Of a stretch of DNA of 47,162 nucleotides, positions 36,003 through 43,867 are shown piece by piece; the stretch's first letter is position 1; each line of letters begins with the position of its first letter. The translations under genes were made by a program, and so were the position numbers. The DNA is from Desulfovibrionales bacterium (GTDB taxonomy: Bacteria; Desulfobacterota; Desulfovibrionia; Desulfovibrionales; Desulfovibrionaceae), in NCBI GenBank assembly GCA_030156255.1, contig JASGMV010000029.1, positions 1 to 47,162 of the forward strand. Direction: 5' to 3'. The notes under the pieces are model-generated. The model did no database searches. It was not told the DNA's origin and saw nothing but the letters and a program-made list of their open reading frames with translations.

Positions 36003-36548
36003 ATGCGTTGGTTCATCCATTTTTTGCTGTTCGTTGCGTTGTCCGCCGGCGGCTGCGCCAAGCAAGTGACTGTCGTGGAAATCCCGACATTGCAGGCGGA
36101 CTTCGCCGACCCCGAATGGACCGGCGACATGATTCCCCCAGGCCAGCAATGCCGAAAATGCGGCGGCGACGGATCGACGCCGCGGTTCATCGTCAGCAAT
36201 ATTCCTGAAGGGGCTTCGGATCTGGTCATTCAGTTCCGGGACGGCGCTTTCGACAGCGGCATGACCTCCCAAGGGGCGCACGGAGCCATTCGGGTGAAGA
36301 TTGCGGACCATAGCCGGATGACCACTCCGGCCGTAGCCGGCGAAACCTTGGACATGCCTCAGGACGTGACGATAGAAAAACGCCATATAGGCGGTAACGC
36401 CGGTCAGACGGGAGCCTATCTGCCGCCTTGCGCCTGCCTGGCCAAGAATCGTTCGTACCATAAATATTACGCTCTGATCCAGGCGGTTGATGCAAACGGA
36501 ACGGTGCTGGCGGAGCGGACGATCATGATCGGAAAATTCAAAAACTAG
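36003..36548 (+). CDS. Lipoprotein resembling PEBP/YbhB family
   Basis: 181 residues. Signal segment ending L-S-A-G-G-C (lipobox). The remainder resembles a phosphatidylethanolamine-binding-protein fold: STPRFIVSNIPEGASDLVIQFRD (about 59-81) parallels the SPxLxWxxxPxGTxS motif, and GQTGAYLPPCACLAKNRSYHKYYALIQAVD (about 134-163) parallels GxxGYxGPCPPxGxHRYxFxLYALD. A CRKCGGDG motif near 50-57 is an addition not usual in PEBP and could bind metal. Role unknown. GGAG precedes ATG 36003 and a strong terminator follows. Confidence 0.65.
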   Translation: MRWFIHFLLFVALSAGGCAKQVTVVEIPTLQADFADPEWTGDMIPPGQQCRKCGGDGSTPRFIVSNIPEGASDLVIQFRDGAFDSGMTSQGAHGAIRVKIADHSRMTTPAVAGETLDMPQDVTIEKRHIGGNAGQTGAYLPPCACLAKNRSYHKYYALIQAVDANGTVLAERTIMIGKFKN

Positions 36549-36578
36549 TCGCGACGTTGCGCCCATAACACACAACAA

Positions 36579-36600
36579 CCCGGCTTTGCCGGGTTTTTTT
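36579..36600 (+). terminator. Rho-independent terminator
   Basis: CCCGGC, loop TTT, GCCGGG, then seven T residues. Ends the PEBP-like gene transcript and insulates the pel operon that begins about 70 bases on. Confidence 0.9.
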
Positions 36601-36640
36601 ATCATGTCTTTTATTTGCGGGCCGCATTACAGTCGAAGAG

Positions 36641-36669
36641 TTGAGGCCGCGTGCATTGTCAGATATAAG
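36641..36669 (+). promoter_or_regulatory. Sigma70-type promoter of the pel operon
   Basis: TTGAGG (36641-36646), exactly 17 bases, TATAAG (36664-36669). The expected start is near 36676, 40 bases before pelC. No operator or c-di-GMP riboswitch is evident between it and pelC. Confidence 0.65.
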
Positions 36670-36715
36670 ATGAACGCCGGTTACACGGCGCTCTACAACT
36701 TTTCAGGAGGCGATT

Positions 36716-37282
36716 ATGTTCAAGGGCCTCGCCGCCATAGGTGCGGGTTGCGTTCTTGTTTTGCTTCTTTCCGGTTGCGGCGGGCAGTATCAGCAGCAAC
36801 GCGTGGACCGCGACCGCATCCTCGGCCAGCAGCGCTACGTCGCCGTACTGCCGTTGGTCAACCTGACGTCGCATCCGGAGGCCGGGCGCATCGTCGGCGA
36901 TCTGCTTGCAACGGAGCTTTATGCAGCTACCTCGTTCAAATTTCTGGAGCGTACGGAGCTTGTGCGGCAAATCAGCCAGGAGGAGGACCTCGAACTGGTC
37001 ATGGACAAGGCCGCAGCCCAGCAGATCGGCGAGAAGCTTGGCGTTGACACCGTCATTTACGGCTCCGTGGGAGAATACGGTTATCTTCGCGGGCTGGACC
37101 AAGGCCCGGCCGTGTCCGTAACGCTGCGTCTGCTCGACGTCCCTTCCGGACAGGTCCTGTGGGCCGCCTCCCGGTCCGAGTCGGACGGTTGCTTCGCGGT
37201 CTGCGTCAACTCCGTCTCCGAGACGGCGCAGCGTTTGCTGGCGTCCATGGTCAACGACATGTTGCAAACGCCGGGAAATTGA
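36716..37282 (+). CDS. pelC: PelC-like outer-membrane lipoprotein
   Basis: 188 residues. Lipobox L-L-L-S-G-C near residue 21. The body (RYVAVLPLVNLTSHPEAGRIV, about 40-60; LGVDTVIYGSVGEYG, about 110-124; then VSVTLRLLDVPSGQVLWAA) matches the CsgG/GNA1162-like domain of PelC. In Pseudomonas, PelC forms a periplasmic ring that funnels Pel polymer to the PelB barrel. AGGAGG precedes ATG 36716. It is the first gene of the operon here, unlike pelABCDEFG. Assignment rests on fold pattern plus context. Confidence 0.82.
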   Translation: MFKGLAAIGAGCVLVLLLSGCGGQYQQQRVDRDRILGQQRYVAVLPLVNLTSHPEAGRIVGDLLATELYAATSFKFLERTELVRQISQEEDLELVMDKAAAQQIGEKLGVDTVIYGSVGEYGYLRGLDQGPAVSVTLRLLDVPSGQVLWAASRSESDGCFAVCVNSVSETAQRLLASMVNDMLQTPGN

Positions 37283-37283
37283 T

Positions 37284-39377
37284 ATGCCGCGAATTTTTGC
37301 GGTGTTGCTTTTCCTTTTTCTGACCGGCTGGCAGGCGCCGTCCGCCTGGGCCGAGGAACCGCCGCAAGCTACGCCCTACCTGCGCACGATTCTCGTCTTT
37401 TATAATTCGGAGTCAGGCCAGACGCCCCTGGAAAACACCTTCAGGGAAGGCTTCGCCTTCGTCGCCAACTATCTTGGAATGACGCTGCAGTACCGGGACG
37501 TCGCCAAACGGCCCCTCCCCTCGGATGAAGAAATGGCCGGCGTGCGAGGGATCGTCACCTCCTTCGTCGCCGGAGGCATGGGCGCCCCCGAAGCGTACCT
37601 CCGGTGGCTTTTGCGCCAGATGGACCATGGCAGGCCCGTGCTGCTGCTGGGCGGGCTCGGCGCTCTGGAGGACAAGGACGGCCGACCGGTGGACCTGGAA
37701 CTGCCCAAAGAGATTTTTCGAAAACTCGGCCTGGAATTCCAACCCGACTTTCTGGCCAACCAATCCCTGCTGCATTACACCTTCGCGAACAAGACCCTGA
37801 CGGGCTTCGAGCGGCCTTTGCCCGTCTTTCCGCCCGTCTACGAACATTTCGCCCCGCTGCCGGAAGCCGACCCCTGGATTTTGGTCGGCCGGCGCGACAA
37901 GCCCAACGCCCAGAGCGCCCTGGTCGCCACATCCCCCGCCGGCGGATTGGCCATGTGGGAGTACGTCTACTGGGAGGATCCGATCTCCTACGCCCACCAG
38001 TGGTACATCGACCCCTTCTCCCTGCTCCGCAAGAGCCTGCAATGGGAAGGCGTTCCCGCCCTGACGCCCACCACCGTGAGCGGGTTGCGCGTGGCCGTGT
38101 CCCACGTGGACGCCGACGGCTTCGGCGGCTACTCCGAAGTCAACAAGACCGCCTACTGCGGCCAGGTGGTCATCCAGCAGATATTCTCCCGCTATAATTT
38201 TCCGATCACGGCCTCCCTGATCCAGGCCGAGGTGGACCCGGAGCTGTCCGGCAGTCCGGACTTGTTGAAGGCGGCCAGGGATCTCATGCGCATGGACAAC
38301 ATCGAGCCGGCCTCCCACACGTACAGCCACCCCTTTTATTGGGACCCCGAGGACGAAAACAAAGTCAAACTGTATCAGGACAAACTCGGCGTGGACCAAT
38401 ACGGCGTGCACGTGGAAGGCTACCGCTTCAATGCAACCATGGAAATTGTCGAGTCCACGAGCTGGATATCGAAAGTCGTCGATCCACCCGACAAGCCATG
38501 CAGCGTGCTGCTTTGGTCCGGCGATTGCGAACCCACTGCCGAACAGGTGCGATTGTGCCAGGAGCACGGCCTCTTGAATATGAACGGTGGGGATACGGTC
38601 TACGATGCGGCGCATAATTCCTTGTTCGGCGTGTCCCCGTTGTACCAGCCTTTTGGAGACGCCATCCAGGTCCTCACCGGCCAAGCCAACGACAATATCC
38701 TGACCAACGACTGGACCGGCCCTTTCTTCGCCTACCGCAATATTATCGAAACCATGCGCCGCACCGGGGCTCCCCGTCGTCTCGCGCCCATCGACATCTA
38801 CTACCATTTCTTCAGCGGCGAAAAGTTCGCATCTCTCCAGGCCCTGCGCGACGTCTACCAATGGACCATGGCCCAGCCCGTCGCGCCCATGTTTACGTCG
38901 GCCTATATCCGCATGGTCCTGGATTTCGTCAAGGCGCGCATCAGCCGAAGGCCGGACGGCGCCTGGATCATCGAAAACTATGGGGAATGCGCAAGCCTGC
39001 GGATTCCGGCGGGCTTTTTGCCGGATTTACCCCGATGCCAAGACGTCCAAGGCTACTTCGCCTCTCCGGAGGGAATTTTTGTTCATCTTGAGCCGGGCGG
39101 ACGTGCGGTTGTGTTTCTGTCCCACACCGACGGGAGCGCGCCGCATTTACAGTGGGCCACGGGAGTCGTGCGCAGGTTCTCCGTCCATGAACGGGAGATT
39201 CGCCTGCATTTCGACTGTTTCGGTGAAGGACGGCTGCGCCTGGCCGGGCTCGACTCCGGCGCGGTCTGGGAAGCCTCGGGCCCCGGCCTTTCATCCAAAG
39301 AATATACGGTGGACAAGGACGGTGGTTTGACCATCGAGCCCCTGGGCTCGGGCGATTTGAGCCTGAGGGCCCGTTGA
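37284..39377 (+). CDS. pelA: PelA-like polysaccharide deacetylase without hydrolase domain
   Basis: 697 residues (P. aeruginosa PelA is 948). Signal peptide 1-23. Residues 30-260 form a reductase-like Rossmann domain. The deacetylase domain follows with HVDADGFGG (His274, Asp276, Asp278) and SHTYSHP (His345, His349), the Asp and metal-binding His-x3-His of the CE4-like PelA deacetylase. A beta domain occupies the last 150 residues. The N-terminal GH166 glycoside hydrolase of P. aeruginosa PelA is absent. It partially de-N-acetylates Pel (GalNAc/GlcNAc) in the periplasm. One base after pelC; stop TGA overlaps the pelB TTG. Confidence 0.85.
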   Translation: MPRIFAVLLFLFLTGWQAPSAWAEEPPQATPYLRTILVFYNSESGQTPLENTFREGFAFVANYLGMTLQYRDVAKRPLPSDEEMAGVRGIVTSFVAGGMGAPEAYLRWLLRQMDHGRPVLLLGGLGALEDKDGRPVDLELPKEIFRKLGLEFQPDFLANQSLLHYTFANKTLTGFERPLPVFPPVYEHFAPLPEADPWILVGRRDKPNAQSALVATSPAGGLAMWEYVYWEDPISYAHQWYIDPFSLLRKSLQWEGVPALTPTTVSGLRVAVSHVDADGFGGYSEVNKTAYCGQVVIQQIFSRYNFPITASLIQAEVDPELSGSPDLLKAARDLMRMDNIEPASHTYSHPFYWDPEDENKVKLYQDKLGVDQYGVHVEGYRFNATMEIVESTSWISKVVDPPDKPCSVLLWSGDCEPTAEQVRLCQEHGLLNMNGGDTVYDAAHNSLFGVSPLYQPFGDAIQVLTGQANDNILTNDWTGPFFAYRNIIETMRRTGAPRRLAPIDIYYHFFSGEKFASLQALRDVYQWTMAQPVAPMFTSAYIRMVLDFVKARISRRPDGAWIIENYGECASLRIPAGFLPDLPRCQDVQGYFASPEGIFVHLEPGGRAVVFLSHTDGSAPHLQWATGVVRRFSVHEREIRLHFDCFGEGRLRLAGLDSGAVWEASGPGLSSKEYTVDKDGGLTIEPLGSGDLSLRAR

Positions 39378-42205
39378 GGTTCAAGTTTTGGCAGATCGCT
39401 TTGTTCGTGGCCCTGGTGGTCGGGACCACGTTCCTTGCCTTTCCCACGAAATCCAGGCTGGTCGACTTGTATCTGCAAAGCGGAGAACTGGAGAAGGGCC
39501 GCACCCTGCTCGAAGAACAACTGGCGATCCATCCAGAGGACGTACAGCTTTTGCTCACTGCTGCGGACCTATACCAGGAGCTGGGCTATTCCGACCGTTC
39601 ATTGGAGATCTTGCGCAAGGCGCAGGCCCTGCGCCCCACGGATGCGGCCATCCTGCGCAAGCTTGCGCAAATGTATGAATGGAGCATGGAGCCCGACAAG
39701 GCGGCTGAGATCTACAACCGTATGGCGAATGCTTCCTTGGCCTCGGCGGAGATTCTGCGCAAGTTGATCGCCTGGGACCGCTACATCGGCCGCCTTCCGG
39801 CCGAGGTCGACACCATCATTCGCCTCGTGGACAAAAACATTTTCATCTCCGTGGACTCCCCTTCTCCCTATCTCCAGGTCCTGGCCGTCGCCTTGAAGCG
39901 ACTGGCGAAACTGCGCAGTCCCAAGCCTGACGACATTCTGCTCAATTTTCTCATTCAACGCCTGTTCATCCTGGGAGAGCAGTACACGGCCGAGCTGCAG
40001 AGAGGCGACAAGCCCGAGATGCTGCAGTGGTGCACCTACGCACTGGAGTATTTCGTCATGGCGGGAAGGGTCCGCGAGGGCTTGGAGTATGCGGTGGATT
40101 TGGACGCCGCCCTGAACAAGCCCCTGTTCGCCTCCTTGAGGCTGGTGACGGTGCTGCAATGGTCCAGCCTGTACCAGCAGGCCTTGGATGTGCTGACCGA
40201 CCTGGAGCGGATGCGGCCGGACGATTTGAAATTACTCAAGGCCATGGCCGAGTTGGGCCGGCGCGCTAGAAACTATCAGAAAGCGGAGCACGCACTGATC
40301 CGCCTGACCGAACTCGCCCCCCGGGACCAGGAGACCCGCAACGGGCTCGCCGACCTGTATATGGAGCAAGGCGCCTACTCCAAGGCCTTGGACGTGCTGG
40401 TGAAAATCGCCGAGGCCTTCGGTCGGACCTTCCAGCTTATCGACCGGATGTTCGAGGCGGCTCTGGCCGGAGGGGAGGCCGAGCAACTGGAAATCGCAGC
40501 CGAACAGGCCAAGGCGCTTTCCGCCGGGCAATGGGGCGAGATGATTCGCGCCAACCCGCAGGTCGCCCGCAAACGGGCGGACGTGTTGCTCGCCCTTAAC
40601 CGGCCGAAAGAGGCCCTGCCCGTCCTGCAGGATTTGTATCGGCAATATCCGGACGACCGCTCCCTGGTTCTCCAGATACTGCAATTGGCCGGATCGGTTG
40701 GTGACTCTCAGTTGATTTCGGAAGTCGCCGAAAACGCCTTGCAGCATTGGCCGGACGATAAGGACATCCTGAGCGCCGCGGCCTCGGCCGCCCTCGCTTT
40801 GGGCGACGGCGAACGCGCCCAGTCTCTTTTTGCGAGGCTTCTGCAATTGCAGCCGAATCCGGACGAAGCGATCGCCTTGCTCGAAGCCGCCGGCTCCTCC
40901 GGAAAGCCGGCTTTGGTGGAGTCCTCGGCGCGAATCGTCGCCCGCTATTACCCGCACGACGCTAGGCTATTGAGCAAGGCCGGCGAGGTTTCGGAGTGGA
41001 CGAACGATCCGAGGCTCGCTTACGGTTACTATCGCGCCGCCGCCCTGCTCAGCAAAAGCGAATCCGACGTGGGCCGCATGTTGGAAACCGCCAGTTACAC
41101 CGGGGACGAACGCCTCATGTCCGAGGCGCTGCAAACGGCGTTTCAGCTCAGGCCGAACGACGTCGACATCGCCCTTCGAGCGGCGCGGCTGTTCTATAGC
41201 GAGGGACGCACGAACCTGGGCCGGCGGATCATGGAGCAACTGGAGGCGCGCAGGCCGCTGACCGCCGGGCAACTGCGCCAGTGGGCGGACATGGCCCTGG
41301 CCGCCGGCGAAGATGAAGAGGCCTATGGTTTGTTGGAGCGGGTTCACGCCATGGCCCCGGGCGACGAAACGATTACCCGACGCTTGGCGCAGTTGGCCTC
41401 TTGGACCAACCGTTACGAGCGCCAGGCGGAGTTGTTGGGAGAACTGTCCCGGAAGCATCCCAAAAATGCAACGTTGGCTCTGGAGGCGGCCCAGGCTTTC
41501 GGCTCCGCCGGAGACCCGGGACGCGCAGCCGATATCTTAAAGCGTTCCTTGCAATATGCTCCGGACAATCCGGATTTGCTGCGCGCTTACGCCCGGAATT
41601 CCAACGACGCCGGCCGTCCCCGCCAGGCGGCGGAGGCTTTGGAGCGGTTGCGCCGGTTCGTCAGGCTGACCCGCGACGAATCGCTCCTTCTGGCGTCCGC
41701 CCTGGTGGAAGATCAACAACCGGCGCGGGCTTTGGATATTTTGGAGCCTCTGGCTTCGGAAGGCGGTTTGGGCAAAGAGGGTGGACTGCTGCGGATTCGC
41801 GCTTTGGCCCTGGCCGGACTCCGTGACCGGGCGGCCAAGGCGTCCATGGAGATGGCGCTACAGTACGCGAACGACGCGCCCACGCTTTCCAGCCTGGGTG
41901 TTTTGGCCTTGGACAACGCGCAACCGGAAGTCGGGCTCCGGTTCTTCGATCAGGCCCTGTCCTTGAATCCGGACAACCTCGCCGCATTGAAGATGTCGGG
42001 AATGGCGCTGGCCGACCTGGGGCGCAACGATCAAGCCAGGGCGCGGCTGAGCCGATACCTGAAACTGCGGCCCGAAGACCCGCAAGCCCGCTATCGTCTG
42101 GCCGAGACGCTCGACGCTGCGGGACGGACGGTTCAGGCGCGCCAGGAGTACGCCAGGGCGCTGCAAGAATTGAAGAAAGATATCACCCAGGGAGCCCGGC
42201 CGTGA
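39374..42205 (+). CDS. pelB: PelB N-terminal part: membrane-anchored TPR scaffold
   Basis: 943 residues. One N-terminal transmembrane segment (about 5-24) then TPR repeats throughout, about 20 or more helical pairs (SLEILRKAQALRPTDAAIL and similar). It corresponds to the TPR region of P. aeruginosa PelB, which contacts PelA and PelC in the periplasm; no beta barrel is encoded. Start TTG 39374, with GAGG six bases before it and TTGA overlap with the pelA stop, is chosen; it is a rare start, but translationally coupled. The stop overlaps the next gene as GTGA. Confidence 0.8.
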   Translation: MRFKFWQIALFVALVVGTTFLAFPTKSRLVDLYLQSGELEKGRTLLEEQLAIHPEDVQLLLTAADLYQELGYSDRSLEILRKAQALRPTDAAILRKLAQMYEWSMEPDKAAEIYNRMANASLASAEILRKLIAWDRYIGRLPAEVDTIIRLVDKNIFISVDSPSPYLQVLAVALKRLAKLRSPKPDDILLNFLIQRLFILGEQYTAELQRGDKPEMLQWCTYALEYFVMAGRVREGLEYAVDLDAALNKPLFASLRLVTVLQWSSLYQQALDVLTDLERMRPDDLKLLKAMAELGRRARNYQKAEHALIRLTELAPRDQETRNGLADLYMEQGAYSKALDVLVKIAEAFGRTFQLIDRMFEAALAGGEAEQLEIAAEQAKALSAGQWGEMIRANPQVARKRADVLLALNRPKEALPVLQDLYRQYPDDRSLVLQILQLAGSVGDSQLISEVAENALQHWPDDKDILSAAASAALALGDGERAQSLFARLLQLQPNPDEAIALLEAAGSSGKPALVESSARIVARYYPHDARLLSKAGEVSEWTNDPRLAYGYYRAAALLSKSESDVGRMLETASYTGDERLMSEALQTAFQLRPNDVDIALRAARLFYSEGRTNLGRRIMEQLEARRPLTAGQLRQWADMALAAGEDEEAYGLLERVHAMAPGDETITRRLAQLASWTNRYERQAELLGELSRKHPKNATLALEAAQAFGSAGDPGRAADILKRSLQYAPDNPDLLRAYARNSNDAGRPRQAAEALERLRRFVRLTRDESLLLASALVEDQQPARALDILEPLASEGGLGKEGGLLRIRALALAGLRDRAAKASMEMALQYANDAPTLSSLGVLALDNAQPEVGLRFFDQALSLNPDNLAALKMSGMALADLGRNDQARARLSRYLKLRPEDPQARYRLAETLDAAGRTVQARQEYARALQELKKDITQGARP

Positions 42206-43731
42206 TCCGCCGATGCATCCTCCTCCTGATGCTGGCGGGCTACAGCGTCTTGTCCGCAACCGGCCCGTGCTCCGCGCAGGAGATCGCCGCGGACCTGACG
42301 CCCGCCAACCAGGAAGTTCTGCAGGCGCCCGTCCCGGACGCCGCCCGTCCCGAACCGCCTCCGGCGGACCAAACGCCCGACGCGCTCTCCAGCCTCGACG
42401 CCGTGCAAAAACGTCTGCTTTACGCCAGCCTGTTGATAAAAACCGGCAAGATCGGGACGGGGCTGAAGGAATATCGCGCACTGGTCCGGGAATATCCGAA
42501 CCGCGGCGACGTGTTGGGCGCCTATCTCCAGGCCCTTGTCGACTTGCAGCGTTACGAAGAGGTGCGAGCGCCTCTCAAACAATGGCTGATCAGGGAGCCG
42601 GACAACCTGGACGCCCTGCGCCTGGCGGCTTCCATCGCCTTGGCCTCGGGCCGGCCGGCCGAAGCGTCCTTGTATTTCGAACATCTTTGCCGGCTGCGGC
42701 CCGGCGACCCTATCGCCCTGTCCGACGCGGCCTACGCCAGGCAGGAGGCGGGAGACAGCCGGAGCGCTCTGCGTCTGTTTTCCGAGTCTTTGGACGCCGA
42801 TCCAAACCAGCCGGAGGCCCGAAGAGCCGTACGCGAGTTTTTGGTTGACCTGCGTCCGCGGCTCATCGCCGGCGCAAGCGTTCTCAAACAGGACAGCGAT
42901 ACGTACACCTACGCCTCGACGACCGGCTTTTCCGCTCCGATTCGTGACGGAACCCGGCTTGCGGCCCTCTACGACCATGTCAGCGTCACCCGCCCCCAGG
43001 ACGCCGGGACCCTGGGACTGGACGAAACCCTGGACCACGGCCGGTTGCTCCTGACCCAGCGGATCACGCGCAAGCTCGACCTTCGGATCGGCGCCGGGGC
43101 CTTTTCCGGATTCAAGGACGGTTTCTCCCAGGAGGCCGGCCTGGACTGGCGTCCTGCGAACGGCGCCCAGTTCTCCTTGGACGGCAAACGCAACCAGCCC
43201 TGGTACGACGAAGTGGAGGCCACGCAATATCGCGGCGCTTACGATGATTTGGCTCTCAATTTCGACGGGTCTTTGGGAAATTGGGGATTTTACGCAGAAA
43301 GCGGAGCTCGGGCGTACTATCTTTCCCCCGTGAACCATTACGGAACCCGCGAGCGCCTCAATGCGGTGATCAGCCGGAAACTTTTCGATGCGCCGGAAAC
43401 CTATCTGTCGTACTCGTACTACAGGTCGTGGTTCCAGTACGACGTTGGAGACGACTTTCGCCCCTTGGACATGGCGAAGAACGAGGCTCTGCACATGTTC
43501 AATCTCAGCACGGCCCTGCCGTTGGCGCCGTGGTTGCGGGCGGTGCTGGCCGGAGGCGCCGGCAAGGACGAATTCAAGCCGAAACCGACCTTCGTGTTCT
43601 CTCCGTCGTTGGAAGTGAAGCTTGGTCCGCGGGTGGAGGCCACCGCAGGATTCGAATATAGAAGTGAATCGGAGCGCATCGGCGGCGGCGAAACAATGGA
43701 TGCGACGATGGGTTTTCGCATCGTATTTTAA
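42202..43731 (+). CDS. pelB: PelB C-terminal part: TPR plus outer-membrane barrel
   Basis: 509 residues. Signal peptide (1-28, ending CSAQ). Residues about 60-215 form four TPRs (SLYFEHLCRLRPGDPIALSDA etc.), then about 290 residues of alternating strands such as RITRKLDLRIGAGAFSG and a C-terminal VF, the outer-membrane export pore for Pel. Its own signal peptide shows that it is a separate secreted protein, not a frameshifted tail. Start GTG 42202 overlaps the preceding stop. Together with the scaffold gene it covers the same functions as one PelB of 1193 residues. Confidence 0.82.
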   Translation: MIRRCILLLMLAGYSVLSATGPCSAQEIAADLTPANQEVLQAPVPDAARPEPPPADQTPDALSSLDAVQKRLLYASLLIKTGKIGTGLKEYRALVREYPNRGDVLGAYLQALVDLQRYEEVRAPLKQWLIREPDNLDALRLAASIALASGRPAEASLYFEHLCRLRPGDPIALSDAAYARQEAGDSRSALRLFSESLDADPNQPEARRAVREFLVDLRPRLIAGASVLKQDSDTYTYASTTGFSAPIRDGTRLAALYDHVSVTRPQDAGTLGLDETLDHGRLLLTQRITRKLDLRIGAGAFSGFKDGFSQEAGLDWRPANGAQFSLDGKRNQPWYDEVEATQYRGAYDDLALNFDGSLGNWGFYAESGARAYYLSPVNHYGTRERLNAVISRKLFDAPETYLSYSYYRSWFQYDVGDDFRPLDMAKNEALHMFNLSTALPLAPWLRAVLAGGAGKDEFKPKPTFVFSPSLEVKLGPRVEATAGFEYRSESERIGGGETMDATMGFRIVF

Positions 43732-43760
43732 AGCCGGTTGCCTTGGAAAGGTAATCTGCT

Positions 43761-43790
43761 CGGCAAGGATTTGCGATTAAATCCTTGCCG
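43761..43790 (+). promoter_or_regulatory. Perfect 12-bp hairpin before pelD
   Basis: CGGCAAGGATTT with AAATCCTTGCCG around the loop GCGATT. It lies 29 bases after the barrel gene and has no U-run. First of a tandem pair of hairpins in the 136-base gap. Confidence 0.7.
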
Positions 43791-43793
43791 CTA

Positions 43794-43836
43794 AAATGCT
43801 TGCAGGCGGGCTGAGCCCGCCGTTAAGCAAGCATTT
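43794..43836 (+). promoter_or_regulatory. Nested double-stem hairpin before pelD
   Basis: An outer 10-bp stem, AAATGCTTGC with GCAAGCATTT, encloses a perfect inner 7-bp stem, GGCGGGC with GCCCGCC (loop TGA, 43805-43821). It ends 31 bases before pelD. Not a standard terminator. A 15-base identical stretch recurs at 29329-29343, so a dispersed repeat is possible. May set the level of pelD relative to upstream genes. Confidence 0.7.
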
Positions 43837-43867
43837 CAAGCGTAATATGCTCTAGGAGAAAGACGGC

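Noticed and set aside
39374-43731. The two pelB parts as one frameshifted gene
   Set aside because: The second part has its own signal peptide and start, and the junction is a clean GTGA overlap, so a split gene is preferred.
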